DNA from: Bacillota bacterium | Lineage (GTDB): Bacteria; Bacillota; Clostridia; Oscillospirales; Acutalibacteraceae | DNA length: 13,109 bases | Direction: 5' to 3' | NCBI GenBank assembly: GCA_023397245.1 | Contig: JAEWUH010000267.1 | Span: 1 to 13,109, forward strand | In this document: positions 6,741-13,109 of the stretch, one piece after another | How the letters are laid out: every line of letters begins with the position of its first letter | Position numbering within the stretch: position 1 is the stretch's first letter | The notes under the pieces: generated by a model | Told to the model about the DNA's origin: nothing | What the model saw: only the letters and a program-made list of their open reading frames with translations | The model's database searches: none | Program-made: the position numbers and the translations under genes

Positions 6741-7450
6741 ACCTTCGCACCGCCGTTCATCAATTTTATTGTTGCATCCCGGCTGCCGCCCTCAATGCGA
6801 ATCCTTTTTCCTTTCACCAGTTCAAGCACCGCTAAAAAAGTGGCAACCAATTCTGATTTTTCCTGTTTTTCTTCAAACAGCGATTCATATTTTACTTCGC
6901 TTTTCCGCCACAGCCGCCGGAGCACATAAATAATACGGGAAGCAACCGACACAACCTTGTGGGATACGATCCCGGAAAAGGCCTCCGCCGGCGGAGGCAG
7001 GAACCGTCTGCCGCGCCCCGCGGCGTTCAGGTAAGCCGCCAGCAGCTCCTGCGGGCTGTGCTTGCGCTCATAAGTATTGTCAAATTCAACCTCAGCCGGT
7101 TCGCGTACAAAGGAATCAAAACCGAAATGTTCCGTTAAAATTCCCGCTATTTTTCTGCATTCCTGATATTCCAGAAGCTGACCGGTCAATTCGCGCCGGA
7201 GCTCCTCCGCCTCCTCATGCTTTGGAAGCAGGTAAACGGTTTTGATATAAACCAAACGGGCCGCCATCTCAAGGAATTCGCTGGCGATATCCATATCCTG
7301 CTCCTTCATTACGTTGATGTGTTCCATATACTGCTCAAGCAGTTCGGAAATCTGGATATCGCAGATATTCAGTTTATTTTTACCGATCAGGTAGAGGAGC
7401 AGGTCAAGCGGCCCCTCAAACGCCGGAAGCTTATAGGATAGTTTTTCCAT
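6710..7450 (-). CDS. scpA: Segregation and condensation protein ScpA (kleisin)
   Basis: A 246-residue kleisin that bridges the Smc heads and holds ScpB in the condensin complex. The N-terminal helical domain carries the family signature FEGPLDLLLYLIGKNKLNI (10-28) and EFLEMAARLVYIK. The middle is a variable ScpB-binding linker, and the C-terminal winged helix (about 165-240) includes FLAVLELVKGKRI, which binds the Smc head. The start is ATG at 7450 behind GGGG, 12 bp after the site-2 protease stop. Length and architecture are normal. Confidence 0.96.
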   Translation of the reverse strand: MEKLSYKLPAFEGPLDLLLYLIGKNKLNICDIQISELLEQYMEHINVMKEQDMDIASEFLEMAARLVYIKTVYLLPKHEEAEELRRELTGQLLEYQECRKIAGILTEHFGFDSFVREPAEVEFDNTYERKHSPQELLAAYLNAAGRGRRFLPPPAEAFSGIVSHKVVSVASRIIYVLRRLWRKSEVKYESLFEEKQEKSELVATFLAVLELVKGKRIRIEGGSRDATIKLMNGGAKVWKSKSFREQ

Positions 7451-7462
7451 AGTGCCCCGCTT

Positions 7463-8158
7463 TTATAACAGGCCGAACAGATGGTACAGCGTTTGGGCAA
7501 GCCAGAACACCCCGTCAAAAAACAGGTTCTGCAGATAGCCGATCGGCGCGCTCAGCACTCCGCTGAAAAGGACTACAAACGCCACCATTACAATGATATT
7601 CTGGTATCTGTAATAATTATAAAGCGTTTTATTCGACAGAAACGCGCCCAGAATTTTTGAGCCGTCAAGCGGCGGCAGCGGGATTAGATTGAAAACTGCC
7701 AGCCCCACGTTGATGGAAATATACGCGCCGAAAAAGCGGTTTACAAATTCAGGAAGCGTACTCTCCTTTGTCGCAATCCAAATGCCTACATAGATTAAAG
7801 CGCCGACAAAGGAAGCCAGCAGATTGGAAACCGGCCCCGCCAGAGCGGTAATCGCCATATCGCGCTTCGGGTTCTTAAAATATCTTGTATCCACTGGCAC
7901 AGGCTTGGCCCATCCAAAGCCGAACAGCAGCAGGAAAAGGGCGCCCGCCGGGTCAATGCTGGTAATCGGGTTTAACGTGATCCTTCCCTGATACTTTGCG
8001 GTATTGTCGCCCAGCTTATAAGCAACCCAGCCGTGGGCGCATTCATGGAGCGGCAGAATACAAAATATAATAAACAGTGTAGCCAGAATCTGGGAAACAA
8101 TGCTTGCCATGGAAATCGGCTGCCCTGAAAAGATGTCGCGAAGCATATCGATCAGCAT
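7463..8158 (-). CDS. Site-2 protease family intramembrane metalloprotease (M50)
   Basis: A 231-residue membrane protein of the M50 family, which cuts within membrane segments. The zinc motif HECAH lies at 38-42 inside the first hydrophobic segment, and the third ligand is in NLIPLPPLDG (157-166) with Asp165. Several hydrophobic stretches (about 20-38, 72-82, 104-130, 148-160, 186-204) fit a small YdiL/YwhC-like S2P core with no PDZ or CBS domain. The start is ATG at 8158 behind AAGGAGAG. It is the first gene of the scpA-scpB cluster. The substrate is unknown. Neighbouring genes in this lineage do not by themselves tie it to sporulation factor processing. Confidence 0.92.
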   Translation of the reverse strand: MLIDMLRDIFSGQPISMASIVSQILATLFIIFCILPLHECAHGWVAYKLGDNTAKYQGRITLNPITSIDPAGALFLLLFGFGWAKPVPVDTRYFKNPKRDMAITALAGPVSNLLASFVGALIYVGIWIATKESTLPEFVNRFFGAYISINVGLAVFNLIPLPPLDGSKILGAFLSNKTLYNYYRYQNIIVMVAFVVLFSGVLSAPIGYLQNLFFDGVFWLAQTLYHLFGLL

Positions 8159-8183
8159 ATTACACTCTCCTTTTTATCTGATT

Positions 8184-8212
8184 ATTATAATACTTTACAA
8201 TGAAAAAAACAA
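8184..8212 (-). promoter_or_regulatory. Promoter of the site-2 protease/scpAB cluster
   Basis: On the minus strand a perfect TATAAT (plus 8184-8189) is preceded, after 17 bp, by TTGTTT (plus 8207-8212). Transcription would begin near 8177, about 19 nt before the ATG, just ahead of the AAGGAGAG ribosome binding site. The -35 is weak. Confidence 0.6.
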
Positions 8213-8282
8213 GCAATGTGCCGGCCCGCCCCCTGAAATTGTAAATAAATCGCCCAATATATAAGAAAATAAGAAAAAAAGC

Positions 8283-8311
8283 TTGCATTTAGCTGCTATA
8301 TCTGATAAAAT
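8283..8311 (+). promoter_or_regulatory. Promoter of rpmB
   Basis: TTGCAT (8283-8288), a 17-bp spacer and TAAAAT (8306-8311) with the extended -10 TG (TGATAAAAT). Transcription would start near 8318, giving a leader of about 42 nt with AAAGGAGGTG at 8343-8352. Confidence 0.65.
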
Positions 8312-8359
8312 ACCAATGTTGTAATTATATAACAGCCCCTATAAAGGAGGTGCAGATAC

Positions 8360-8548
8360 ATGGCAAAGTGTGAAGTTTGTGGCAAGGATATGGTTTTCGG
8401 TATAAAGGTTTCTCACTCACATCGGCGTGCGAATCGGACTTGGAAGCCTAATATTAAACGCGTGAAAGCGGTAGTAAACGGTACTCCTAAGCGTATTTAC
8501 GCCTGCACCCGTTGCTTGCGTTCCGGCAAGGTTACCCGTGCTGTCTGA
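8360..8548 (+). CDS. rpmB: 50S ribosomal protein L28 (zinc-ribbon form)
   Basis: A complete 62-residue L28. It begins MAKCEVCGKD and has the family stretch SHSHRRANRTWKPNIKRV (18-35). Cys4/Cys7 and Cys49/Cys52 form a zinc site, so this is the zinc-binding form. The start is ATG at 8360 after an excellent AAAGGAGGTG. It is the only plus-strand gene here, with its own promoter and terminator, divergent from the scpAB cluster and convergent with plsY. Confidence 0.98.
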   Translation: MAKCEVCGKDMVFGIKVSHSHRRANRTWKPNIKRVKAVVNGTPKRIYACTRCLRSGKVTRAV

Positions 8549-8573
8549 TGCAAAACAGAACATTAGAGTTTAG

Positions 8574-8596
8574 AGGAGCCTTTCAGGCTCCTTTTT
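8574..8596 (+). terminator. Intrinsic terminator of rpmB
   Basis: AGGAGCC (8574-8580), a 5-nt loop and GGCTCCT (8586-8592), followed by a T run, 25 bp after the rpmB stop codon. Confidence 0.85.
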
Positions 8597-8609
8597 GCTG
8601 CAAAAATTT

Positions 8610-8640
8610 AAGGCAAACTGCTTCATCTGCAGTTTGCCTT
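8610..8640. terminator. Strong convergent terminator between rpmB and plsY
   Basis: A perfect 12-bp inverted repeat: AAGGCAAACTGC (8610-8621) and GCAGTTTGCCTT (8629-8640) around a 7-nt loop, ending 5 bp from the plsY stop codon. On the minus strand it is followed by TAAATTTTT, so it can end plsY transcription. On the plus strand it is followed by TTGCTTT and could back up the rpmB terminator. Confidence 0.8.
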
Positions 8641-8645
8641 TTGCT

Positions 8646-9365
8646 TTAGGATTTATGTTTTACGCTGATCTTTTTTTCCGTTCCGTTCTTAATTCTTTCT
8701 ATGTTGGATTTATGCTTTACAATCAGGATAACCGCCAGAACCAAGGCGATTGCCGTGGTTGCAAGCACGTAAGAAAGCGTGACCGCCGAATTCCCGCCGC
8801 GGTAATCCAGAAAGTAAGTAAGAAAGAAGTTTGTAACCGGGAACGAAGCCGCGGCTACCATGGAGGACAGGGATACAATTTTTGTTACAATCAGCATAAC
8901 GATAAAGATGGAAATGACAATAATGAAGACGCGCCAGTCAACCAGGGCAATCATGGCCGCACTGGTCAAAACCCCTTTGCCGCCTTTAAAGCCGAAATAA
9001 AGCGGGAAAATATGCCCGATTACACAAACGATACCCGCAATATAGCCGCCGTACCGTGCTGCCTGCTCAAGCACAAGCGGGGATGCGGACAAACCGCTGC
9101 AGAAGTACTGAAATATCGCTCTTCCGATCAGGACGGAAGCTGCACCCTTGGCAAAGTCGAAAATAAAGGTGAACAGCGCGGCTTTGGGGCCAACGGAGCG
9201 AAGCACATTCGTCGCACCCGCGTTCCCGCTGCCGAGCGTACGGATATCCGTATTGTGCTCAAACACTCTGGTGAAAATAATGGAAAAACTCAGGCTTCCC
9301 AAAAGATAGGATATAACCGCAACAATGATACCGGGCAGAATAAAATCCTGTAAATAATTCAGCAT
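8646..9365 (-). CDS. plsY: Glycerol-3-phosphate acyltransferase PlsY
   Basis: A 239-residue integral membrane enzyme that transfers an acyl group from acyl-phosphate to glycerol-3-phosphate, the first step of phospholipid synthesis. The three PlsY motifs are clear: GSGNAGATN (45-53), GHIFPLYFGFKGGKG (117-131) and KHKSNIERIKNGTE (217-230). Hydrophobic segments at about 8-32, 62-82, 103-122, 138-165, 170-188 and 197-216 fit the usual multi-pass fold. The protein is somewhat longer than the usual 200 or so residues because of a longer middle loop and tail. The start is ATG at 9365 behind TAAGGAGG, whose first three bases are the der stop codon. It ends the DUF512-der-plsY set. Its partner PlsX is not in the window. 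Confidence 0.96.
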   Translation of the reverse strand: MLNYLQDFILPGIIVAVISYLLGSLSFSIIFTRVFEHNTDIRTLGSGNAGATNVLRSVGPKAALFTFIFDFAKGAASVLIGRAIFQYFCSGLSASPLVLEQAARYGGYIAGIVCVIGHIFPLYFGFKGGKGVLTSAAMIALVDWRVFIIVISIFIVMLIVTKIVSLSSMVAAASFPVTNFFLTYFLDYRGGNSAVTLSYVLATTAIALVLAVILIVKHKSNIERIKNGTEKKISVKHKS

Positions 9366-9377
9366 GGCAAATCCTCC

Positions 9378-10700
9378 TTATTTGTCCCCGCGCTCGCGCA
9401 CGACAAAACGAATCGGCGTACCCTCAAGCCCAAAGGTTTCACGAATCCGGTTTTCCAGATACCTCTGATAGGAAAAATGGAAAAGCTGTTCGGAATTGAC
9501 AAAGCAGACAAAAGTCGGCGGCTTTGTGCTCGCCTGCGTCATATAATAGATTTTCAGCCTCCGGCCCTTGTCGGTAGGCGGCTGGACTCTGGCAACCGCC
9601 TGCGCCAGCACGTCGTTGAGCATGCCCGTGGCAATGCGGATGGCATTGGAATTGGCCACATGCTTAATCAGCTCAAAAAGGCGGTCAAGCCTCTGCCCCG
9701 TTTTGGCGGAGATAAAAATCATCGGCGCGTAGGACATAAAGGAAAAGTCTTTTTCCAGCTGCGCACGGTAGTCAATCATGGTACGGTCGTCTTTTTCCAC
9801 CGCGTCCCATTTATTGACGACGATCACGCAGCCCTTTCCAGCCTCGTGCGCAAGCCCTGCAACCTTAGAATCCTGGTCCGTAAATCCGACGGTGGCGTCG
9901 ATCATGATTGCGCAGACATCGGCACGTTCAATGGCCATCTGTGCGCGGATCACGCTGTAGCGCTCGATGGTATCCTCCACCTTGTTTCTCCTGCGCAGTC
10001 CCGCCGTATCGATCAGGGTAAAACGGCCGTACTGATTTTCAATGGTCGTGTCGATCGCGTCGCGGGTCGTACCGGCGATGTCGGAAACAATACATCTTTC
10101 CTCACCGGAAATCTTATTGACAAGGGAGGACTTTCCGACATTCGGTTTGCCGATGATGGCAACCTTGATCAGTTCGCCGTCCGCCTCTTCCTCTTCCTCC
10201 GGCGGAAACTGCTTTACGATCAGGTCGAGCAGGTCGCCCGTACCGTGGCCGTGTACCGAAGAAACCGCAACCGGATCGCCCAGCCCCAGATTGTAGAACT
10301 CATAGAATTCGGCGGGCGGGCCGCCGACCGTATCACATTTGTTTACACAGAGGATGACGGGCCTTCCGCTCTTCATCAGCATGGTCGCAACATCGGAATC
10401 GGTGGCGACGACGCCGCTGCGGATATCGGTAACCAGAACGATTACATCCGCCGCGTCAATGGCAAGCTGCGCCTGTACCCGCATCTGGGATAAAATCACA
10501 TCGGCCGCGTTCGGCTCAATGCCGCCCGTATCCACTATGGTGAATTTTCTTCCGTCCCATTCGCATTCGCCGTATATTCTGTCCCGTGTAACGCCGGGCG
10601 TATCGTCCACGATGGAAAGTCTCTGGCCGATCAATTTATTGAAAAGCGTTGATTTGCCGACATTCGGCCTGCCGACAATCGCAACAACCGGCTTAGACAT
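9378..10700 (-). CDS. der: Ribosome-assembly GTPase Der (EngA)
   Basis: A 440-residue tandem GTPase required for 50S subunit maturation. GTPase domain 1 has GRPNVGKS (10-17), DTGG (57-60) and NKCD (120-123). An acidic linker (PPEEEEEADGE, 166-176) follows. Domain 2 has GKPNVGKS (184-191), DTAG (231-234) and NKWD (296-299). The KH-like domain fills about 350-440 and ends GTPIRFVVRERGDK. The start is ATG at 10700 behind AGGGAG; an in-frame GTG at 10709 lies too close to that site. The ATG overlaps the end of the DUF512 gene by 8 bp, so the two are probably translationally coupled. Confidence 0.98.
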   Translation of the reverse strand: MSKPVVAIVGRPNVGKSTLFNKLIGQRLSIVDDTPGVTRDRIYGECEWDGRKFTIVDTGGIEPNAADVILSQMRVQAQLAIDAADVIVLVTDIRSGVVATDSDVATMLMKSGRPVILCVNKCDTVGGPPAEFYEFYNLGLGDPVAVSSVHGHGTGDLLDLIVKQFPPEEEEEADGELIKVAIIGKPNVGKSSLVNKISGEERCIVSDIAGTTRDAIDTTIENQYGRFTLIDTAGLRRRNKVEDTIERYSVIRAQMAIERADVCAIMIDATVGFTDQDSKVAGLAHEAGKGCVIVVNKWDAVEKDDRTMIDYRAQLEKDFSFMSYAPMIFISAKTGQRLDRLFELIKHVANSNAIRIATGMLNDVLAQAVARVQPPTDKGRRLKIYYMTQASTKPPTFVCFVNSEQLFHFSYQRYLENRIRETFGLEGTPIRFVVRERGDK

Positions 10701-12009
10701 TTTTATCACTCCCTATAATCGCATTCAAAAGCTCATACCCGTCGTTGGGAACAGGCACCGCCTTAATCGCGAACTCTCTTTCGATCTCTTTTAAGGACAC
10801 ATCGTCAAGAAATATGTCGCCCTCGCGGCGAAGCATCACGCCGGGCAGAAGCAGTTCGTCGCCCAAATCGCGGCCCTTCAGCTGTTCCAGAATATCCCCG
10901 CCGGTTACCAGCCCGGCTACGTTGATAGTATGGCCAAAAAAATTATTTACTATTGGAACCACATTACAAGTAAGATTATGGCATTTTATTCTTAATTCGT
11001 CAAGTAAGCTGTCCAAAAACGGATGCGCCGCCACACCGGTGGCAATGGTTACCCTGCGCGGCCCGGCGGGCGCTTCAAAGTCCTCCAGAGCCTGTTCAAA
11101 TTCCTGTTTCAAGTTTGCCATCAGTCCCACGCCGTTTTCCAGCTGGTCAAAATCGCCGTAAAATTCGGCGGGCGGTATGGGACGCTGCGCCTTGAGATAG
11201 AATTCATCCGCCGCATAGCAGACCCTTTCGCCGTATTCCGCTTCAAAGCGATTCCCATACTCCTCTGCTATTCCCAGTACAGCCTGCGCGGAAGCGATAT
11301 CATACGGTTCCAGGGGGTACAGCCCTTCCCTGAATTTCGTCAGCCCCAGCGGCACCAGCGCGATGCTCTGAACGGAGGGATACAGCCTGCCGAGATCGGT
11401 CAGACTGCGCCGGAGTTCGTCCCCGTCGTTTATCCCTTTGCACAAAACGAGCTGGCAGTTGATTTTTATGCCCGCGTCCGCAAAACGGTATAAAATATCG
11501 AGCGATCTTCCCGCAAACCGGTTCCCCATCATTTTTACGCGCAGCTCCGGATTTGTGGTATGCACCGAGATATTGATCGGGCTGATATGCATTTTGATGA
11601 TCCGCTCCACGTCGCGTTCCTTCATGTTTGTAAGGGTGATATAATTGCCAAACAGAAAGGACAGGCGGGAATCGTCATCCTTAAAATACAGACTGCTCCG
11701 CATCCCTTTCGGCAGCTGGTCAATAAAGCAGAAAATGCACCGGTTGCTGCAGGAATGCTGCTTATCCATAAGATATGTTTCAAATTCCAGTCCAATGCAT
11801 TCATATTCGCCTTTTCGGATGGATACGGTCCGCTTATTCTGATTTTCATCCAACAGTTCAACTGTAAGATTCCGTTCCGTTTCGTAAAAACGGTAGTCCA
11901 GAATATCATAGATTTCATTGGAATTGATGGAAACAAGCGTTTCCCCCGGCAGAATTTTCGCCATTTCAGCAGGGCTGTCCTTTTCAACCGATTTGATTTT
12001 AACTGGCAT
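10693..12009 (-). CDS. DUF512 family protein with PDZ and radical-SAM-like domains
   Basis: A 438-residue member of the DUF512 family, often found beside der in Firmicutes and of unknown function. Residues 1 to about 65 form a PDZ-like domain (VEKDSPAEMAKILPGETLVSIN pattern). Cys87, Cys91 and Cys94 in CSNRCIFC form a CxxxCxxC motif of the radical-SAM type, which binds a 4Fe-4S cluster. FIDQLPKGMR and LSFLFGNYITLTN follow, typical of this family. The C-terminal DUF512 domain fills roughly 230-435. The start is ATG at 12009 behind AAAGGAG; the in-frame TTG at 12036 has no binding site. No reaction is known. Its coupling to der suggests a role in ribosome or RNA modification, which is inference. 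Confidence 0.93.
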   Translation of the reverse strand: MPVKIKSVEKDSPAEMAKILPGETLVSINSNEIYDILDYRFYETERNLTVELLDENQNKRTVSIRKGEYECIGLEFETYLMDKQHSCSNRCIFCFIDQLPKGMRSSLYFKDDDSRLSFLFGNYITLTNMKERDVERIIKMHISPINISVHTTNPELRVKMMGNRFAGRSLDILYRFADAGIKINCQLVLCKGINDGDELRRSLTDLGRLYPSVQSIALVPLGLTKFREGLYPLEPYDIASAQAVLGIAEEYGNRFEAEYGERVCYAADEFYLKAQRPIPPAEFYGDFDQLENGVGLMANLKQEFEQALEDFEAPAGPRRVTIATGVAAHPFLDSLLDELRIKCHNLTCNVVPIVNNFFGHTINVAGLVTGGDILEQLKGRDLGDELLLPGVMLRREGDIFLDDVSLKEIEREFAIKAVPVPNDGYELLNAIIGSDKNV

Positions 12010-12054
12010 GGCTGCTCCTTTACAACATACCGGCAAGCCGGGATTTCATTTTGC

Positions 12055-12085
12055 AAAAAAATAAGAGAAGGATTGCTCCTTCTCT
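12055..12085 (-). terminator. Intrinsic terminator after rpmF
   Basis: On the minus strand AGAGAAGGA and TCCTTCTCT form a perfect 9-bp stem (plus 12064-12072 and 12077-12085) with a 4-nt loop, followed by TATTTTTTT. It separates the DUF177-rpmF unit from DUF512-der-plsY. I found no clear new promoter in the 45 bp after it, so read-through may feed the downstream genes. Confidence 0.88.
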
Positions 12086-12111
12086 ACATTTTCGGAAAAT
12101 CAAGGGAAAAC

Positions 12112-12294
12112 TCAGGCTTCCTTCTTAATAACTTCCCTGCCGTTGTAGTAACCGCAATTACCGCAAACTCTGTGTGGAGCCTTGAACTCACCACATTTCG
12201 GACATTTCATCAGAGCCGGAGCACTAAGTTTCCAGACATTGGAACGTCTTTTATTCTGTCTTGCGCTTGATAATTTTCTCTTTGGTACCGCCAT
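12112..12294 (-). CDS. rpmF: 50S ribosomal protein L32 (zinc-ribbon form)
   Basis: A complete 60-residue L32, beginning MAVPKRKLSSARQNKRRSN. The zinc ribbon is Cys31/Cys34 and Cys44/Cys47 (CPKC, CGNC). The start is ATG at 12294 with AAGGAGGTG six bases upstream; the in-frame GTG at 12303 overlaps that site and is not used. It lies 27 bp after DUF177, the usual pairing. Confidence 0.98.
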   Translation of the reverse strand: MAVPKRKLSSARQNKRRSNVWKLSAPALMKCPKCGEFKAPHRVCGNCGYYNGREVIKKEA

Positions 12295-12321
12295 CGTCAG
12301 CACCTCCTTACAAAACTAGGG

Positions 12322-12819
12322 CTATTCTTCTATCAGCTTTTTAAGAACCTCCAAGCGAGGATCAACCTGATGCAAATCACAATTACATGTTCCGTCATTC
12401 AAATTTTTACCGCAGACCGGACATAAACCCTTACAATCCTCGCTGCATAAAAACTTTGTGGGAAGCTCAAGCAATATATCCGCTCTCATCAGCTCGTCCA
12501 GATCCAGTTTGTAATCCTGAACCTGAATGTAACTGTCGTCGTCTTCATTTTCCAGAGACAGAACAAGCGTGTGCGCAAACGTGTAATGATACTGCTTATT
12601 GATCTGTTTGGCGCAACGGTCACATGGAATGGAAAAATCGAACGTAACGTCGACATCCAGTTTAGCAAAGCCGTCATGGCTCTTTACCGCACCTTTCACC
12701 GACACAGGCGACACAAACGGATCATATCCGTTGATATCCGTTGATGATAAATCCATGCTGTAATCAAACGGGCAGCTCTCGCTGTCATTTGAAAATACTT
12801 TTTTTAAATCAAGAAGCAT
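12322..12819 (-). CDS. DUF177 / YceD family protein
   Basis: A 165-residue protein of the DUF177 (YceD) family, found upstream of rpmF in most bacteria and thought to act in large ribosomal subunit RNA or assembly. The N-terminal beta region (1-90) contains CDRC (66-69). The C-terminal part has a Cys-rich knot (Cys125, 129, 133, 136, 145, 147; LCPVCGKNL in the middle) that probably binds zinc, as is usual in Gram-positive members. The start is ATG at 12819 behind GAGGTG, about 20 nt after the predicted transcription start. Confidence 0.93.
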   Translation of the reverse strand: MLLDLKKVFSNDSESCPFDYSMDLSSTDINGYDPFVSPVSVKGAVKSHDGFAKLDVDVTFDFSIPCDRCAKQINKQYHYTFAHTLVLSLENEDDDSYIQVQDYKLDLDELMRADILLELPTKFLCSEDCKGLCPVCGKNLNDGTCNCDLHQVDPRLEVLKKLIEE

Positions 12820-12845
12820 AATTCACCTCAGCGCTACATTCAAAT

Positions 12846-12874
12846 ATTATATAGGTTCTTGAGCGCTTTGTCAA
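12846..12874 (-). promoter_or_regulatory. Consensus sigma-A promoter of DUF177-rpmF
   Basis: On the minus strand TTGACA (plus 12869-12874), a 17-bp spacer and TATAAT (plus 12846-12851): both hexamers and the spacing match the consensus exactly. The palindrome AGCGCT occurs in the spacer (12862-12867) and again in the leader (12830-12835). A strong promoter is expected for a ribosomal protein operon. Confidence 0.9.
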
Positions 12875-12911
12875 TGGGGAATTACGGATTCGACCATATT
12901 TCGTCACAAAG

Positions 12912-12945
12912 ATACTGCCGGAGGCGGAAACGCCCCCGACAGTAT
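12912..12945 (-). terminator. Terminator of the right-edge gene
   Basis: Arms at 12912-12926 and 12931-12945 form a 15-bp stem with two G-U pairs on the minus strand and a 4-nt loop, 21 bp after the stop codon of the right-edge gene. The tract that follows is CTTTGTG, only weakly T-rich. Confidence 0.7.
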
Positions 12946-12965
12946 GAAAATATGAACCGATCCGT

Positions 12966-13109
12966 TTAGATCTGAACCGCTACCGAATTGATTTCCTCCG
13001 GAAGGTCGCTTGCGTTTGCGGAAACCAAAAGGGTGATTTTAGTATCTGCCAGAGCGGAAAGCGTATTCATCTTTTCTGCAAAAGCGGAAAATGCCTTCAT
13101 GTCCTGACC
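12966..13109 (-). CDS. C-terminal end of an unrecognised protein (5' part cut off)
   Basis: An open frame enters from the right edge and ends at TAA (12968-12966), giving the last 47 residues of a protein: ...MKAFSAFAEKMNTLSALAD... then TKITLLVSANASD and LPEEINSVAVQI. A short helix followed by a strand is suggested. I do not recognise the family. The terminator-like hairpin just downstream supports it being a real gene end. The reading frame is full length with no stop. Confidence 0.65.
   Translation of the reverse strand, partial: GQDMKAFSAFAEKMNTLSALADTKITLLVSANASDLPEEINSVAVQI

Noticed and set aside
8595..9353. Plus-strand open frame of 252 codons opposite plsY
   Set aside because: It starts inside the rpmB terminator region and mirrors plsY, whose three motifs are intact. 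It is rich in Asn, Gly and charged residues with no family resemblance.
9477..10493. Long open frame (338 codons) on the plus strand opposite der
   Set aside because: Der is complete with all GTPase motifs in the other strand. The antisense frame is low in recognisable motifs and arises from the codon bias of der; no binding site precedes it.
12010..12036. TTG start for the DUF512 protein, nine codons longer
   Set aside because: AAAGGAG is placed for the ATG at 12009, and the extra residues do not look like the family N-terminus.
12820..12900. FapR-type fatty acid operator near DUF177-rpmF
   Set aside because: The AGCGCT repeats do not resemble the FapR operator as I know it.

Overview
The window looks like a piece of the chromosome of a spore-forming member of the Clostridia (Firmicutes), probably of the Oscillospiraceae/Ruminococcaceae type. 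The reasons are the GerW sporulation protein, a sporulation-type D,D-carboxypeptidase, zinc-ribbon forms of L28 and L32, strong AGGAGG-type ribosome binding sites, GTG/TTG starts, and the ScpA-ScpB neighbourhood typical of low-GC Gram-positives. That placement is an inference from gene content and order. All protein genes lie on the minus strand except rpmB. I see no mobile elements, CRISPR arrays, tRNAs or rRNAs.

Region A (1-2877, minus) is a biotin-dependent carboxyl-transfer operon. In transcription order it holds an acyl-CoA-carboxylase-type carboxyltransferase (divergent), a free-standing biotin carrier protein with an Ala/Pro linker, and an oxaloacetate decarboxylase alpha/transcarboxylase 5S-type carboxyltransferase cut by the window edge. 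These are the same three parts as the 12S, 1.3S and 5S subunits of propionibacterial transcarboxylase. The first protein, however, has lost or altered several motifs of its family. A promoter and a long imperfect leader hairpin precede the operon.

Region B (3053-8212, minus) is a seven-gene cluster: site-2 protease, scpA, scpB, DUF2953 protein, gerW, D,D-carboxypeptidase and RluB/RsuA-family pseudouridine synthase. It joins chromosome segregation and condensation to sporulation and cell-wall maturation. Spacing is tight (31-bp overlap to 43-bp gap). A vegetative-type promoter precedes the site-2 protease gene, and a plausible sigma-E-like promoter sits just before the carboxypeptidase gene.

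Region C (8283-8596, plus) is rpmB (L28) alone, with its own promoter and terminator. It is divergent from region B and convergent with plsY.

Region D (8610-12874, minus) begins with a consensus promoter (TTGACA, 17 bp, TATAAT), then DUF177/YceD and rpmF (L32), and an intrinsic terminator. After the terminator comes a tightly packed set: DUF512 radical-SAM/PDZ protein, der (ribosome-assembly GTPase) and plsY (membrane phospholipid synthesis). The theme is ribosome biogenesis linked to lipid synthesis.

The right edge (12966-13109) holds only the last 47 codons of an unrecognised minus-strand gene and its terminator. The most unusual items are the divergent transcarboxylase-like carboxyltransferase, the shortened S4 domain of the pseudouridine synthase, and the candidate sporulation promoter.
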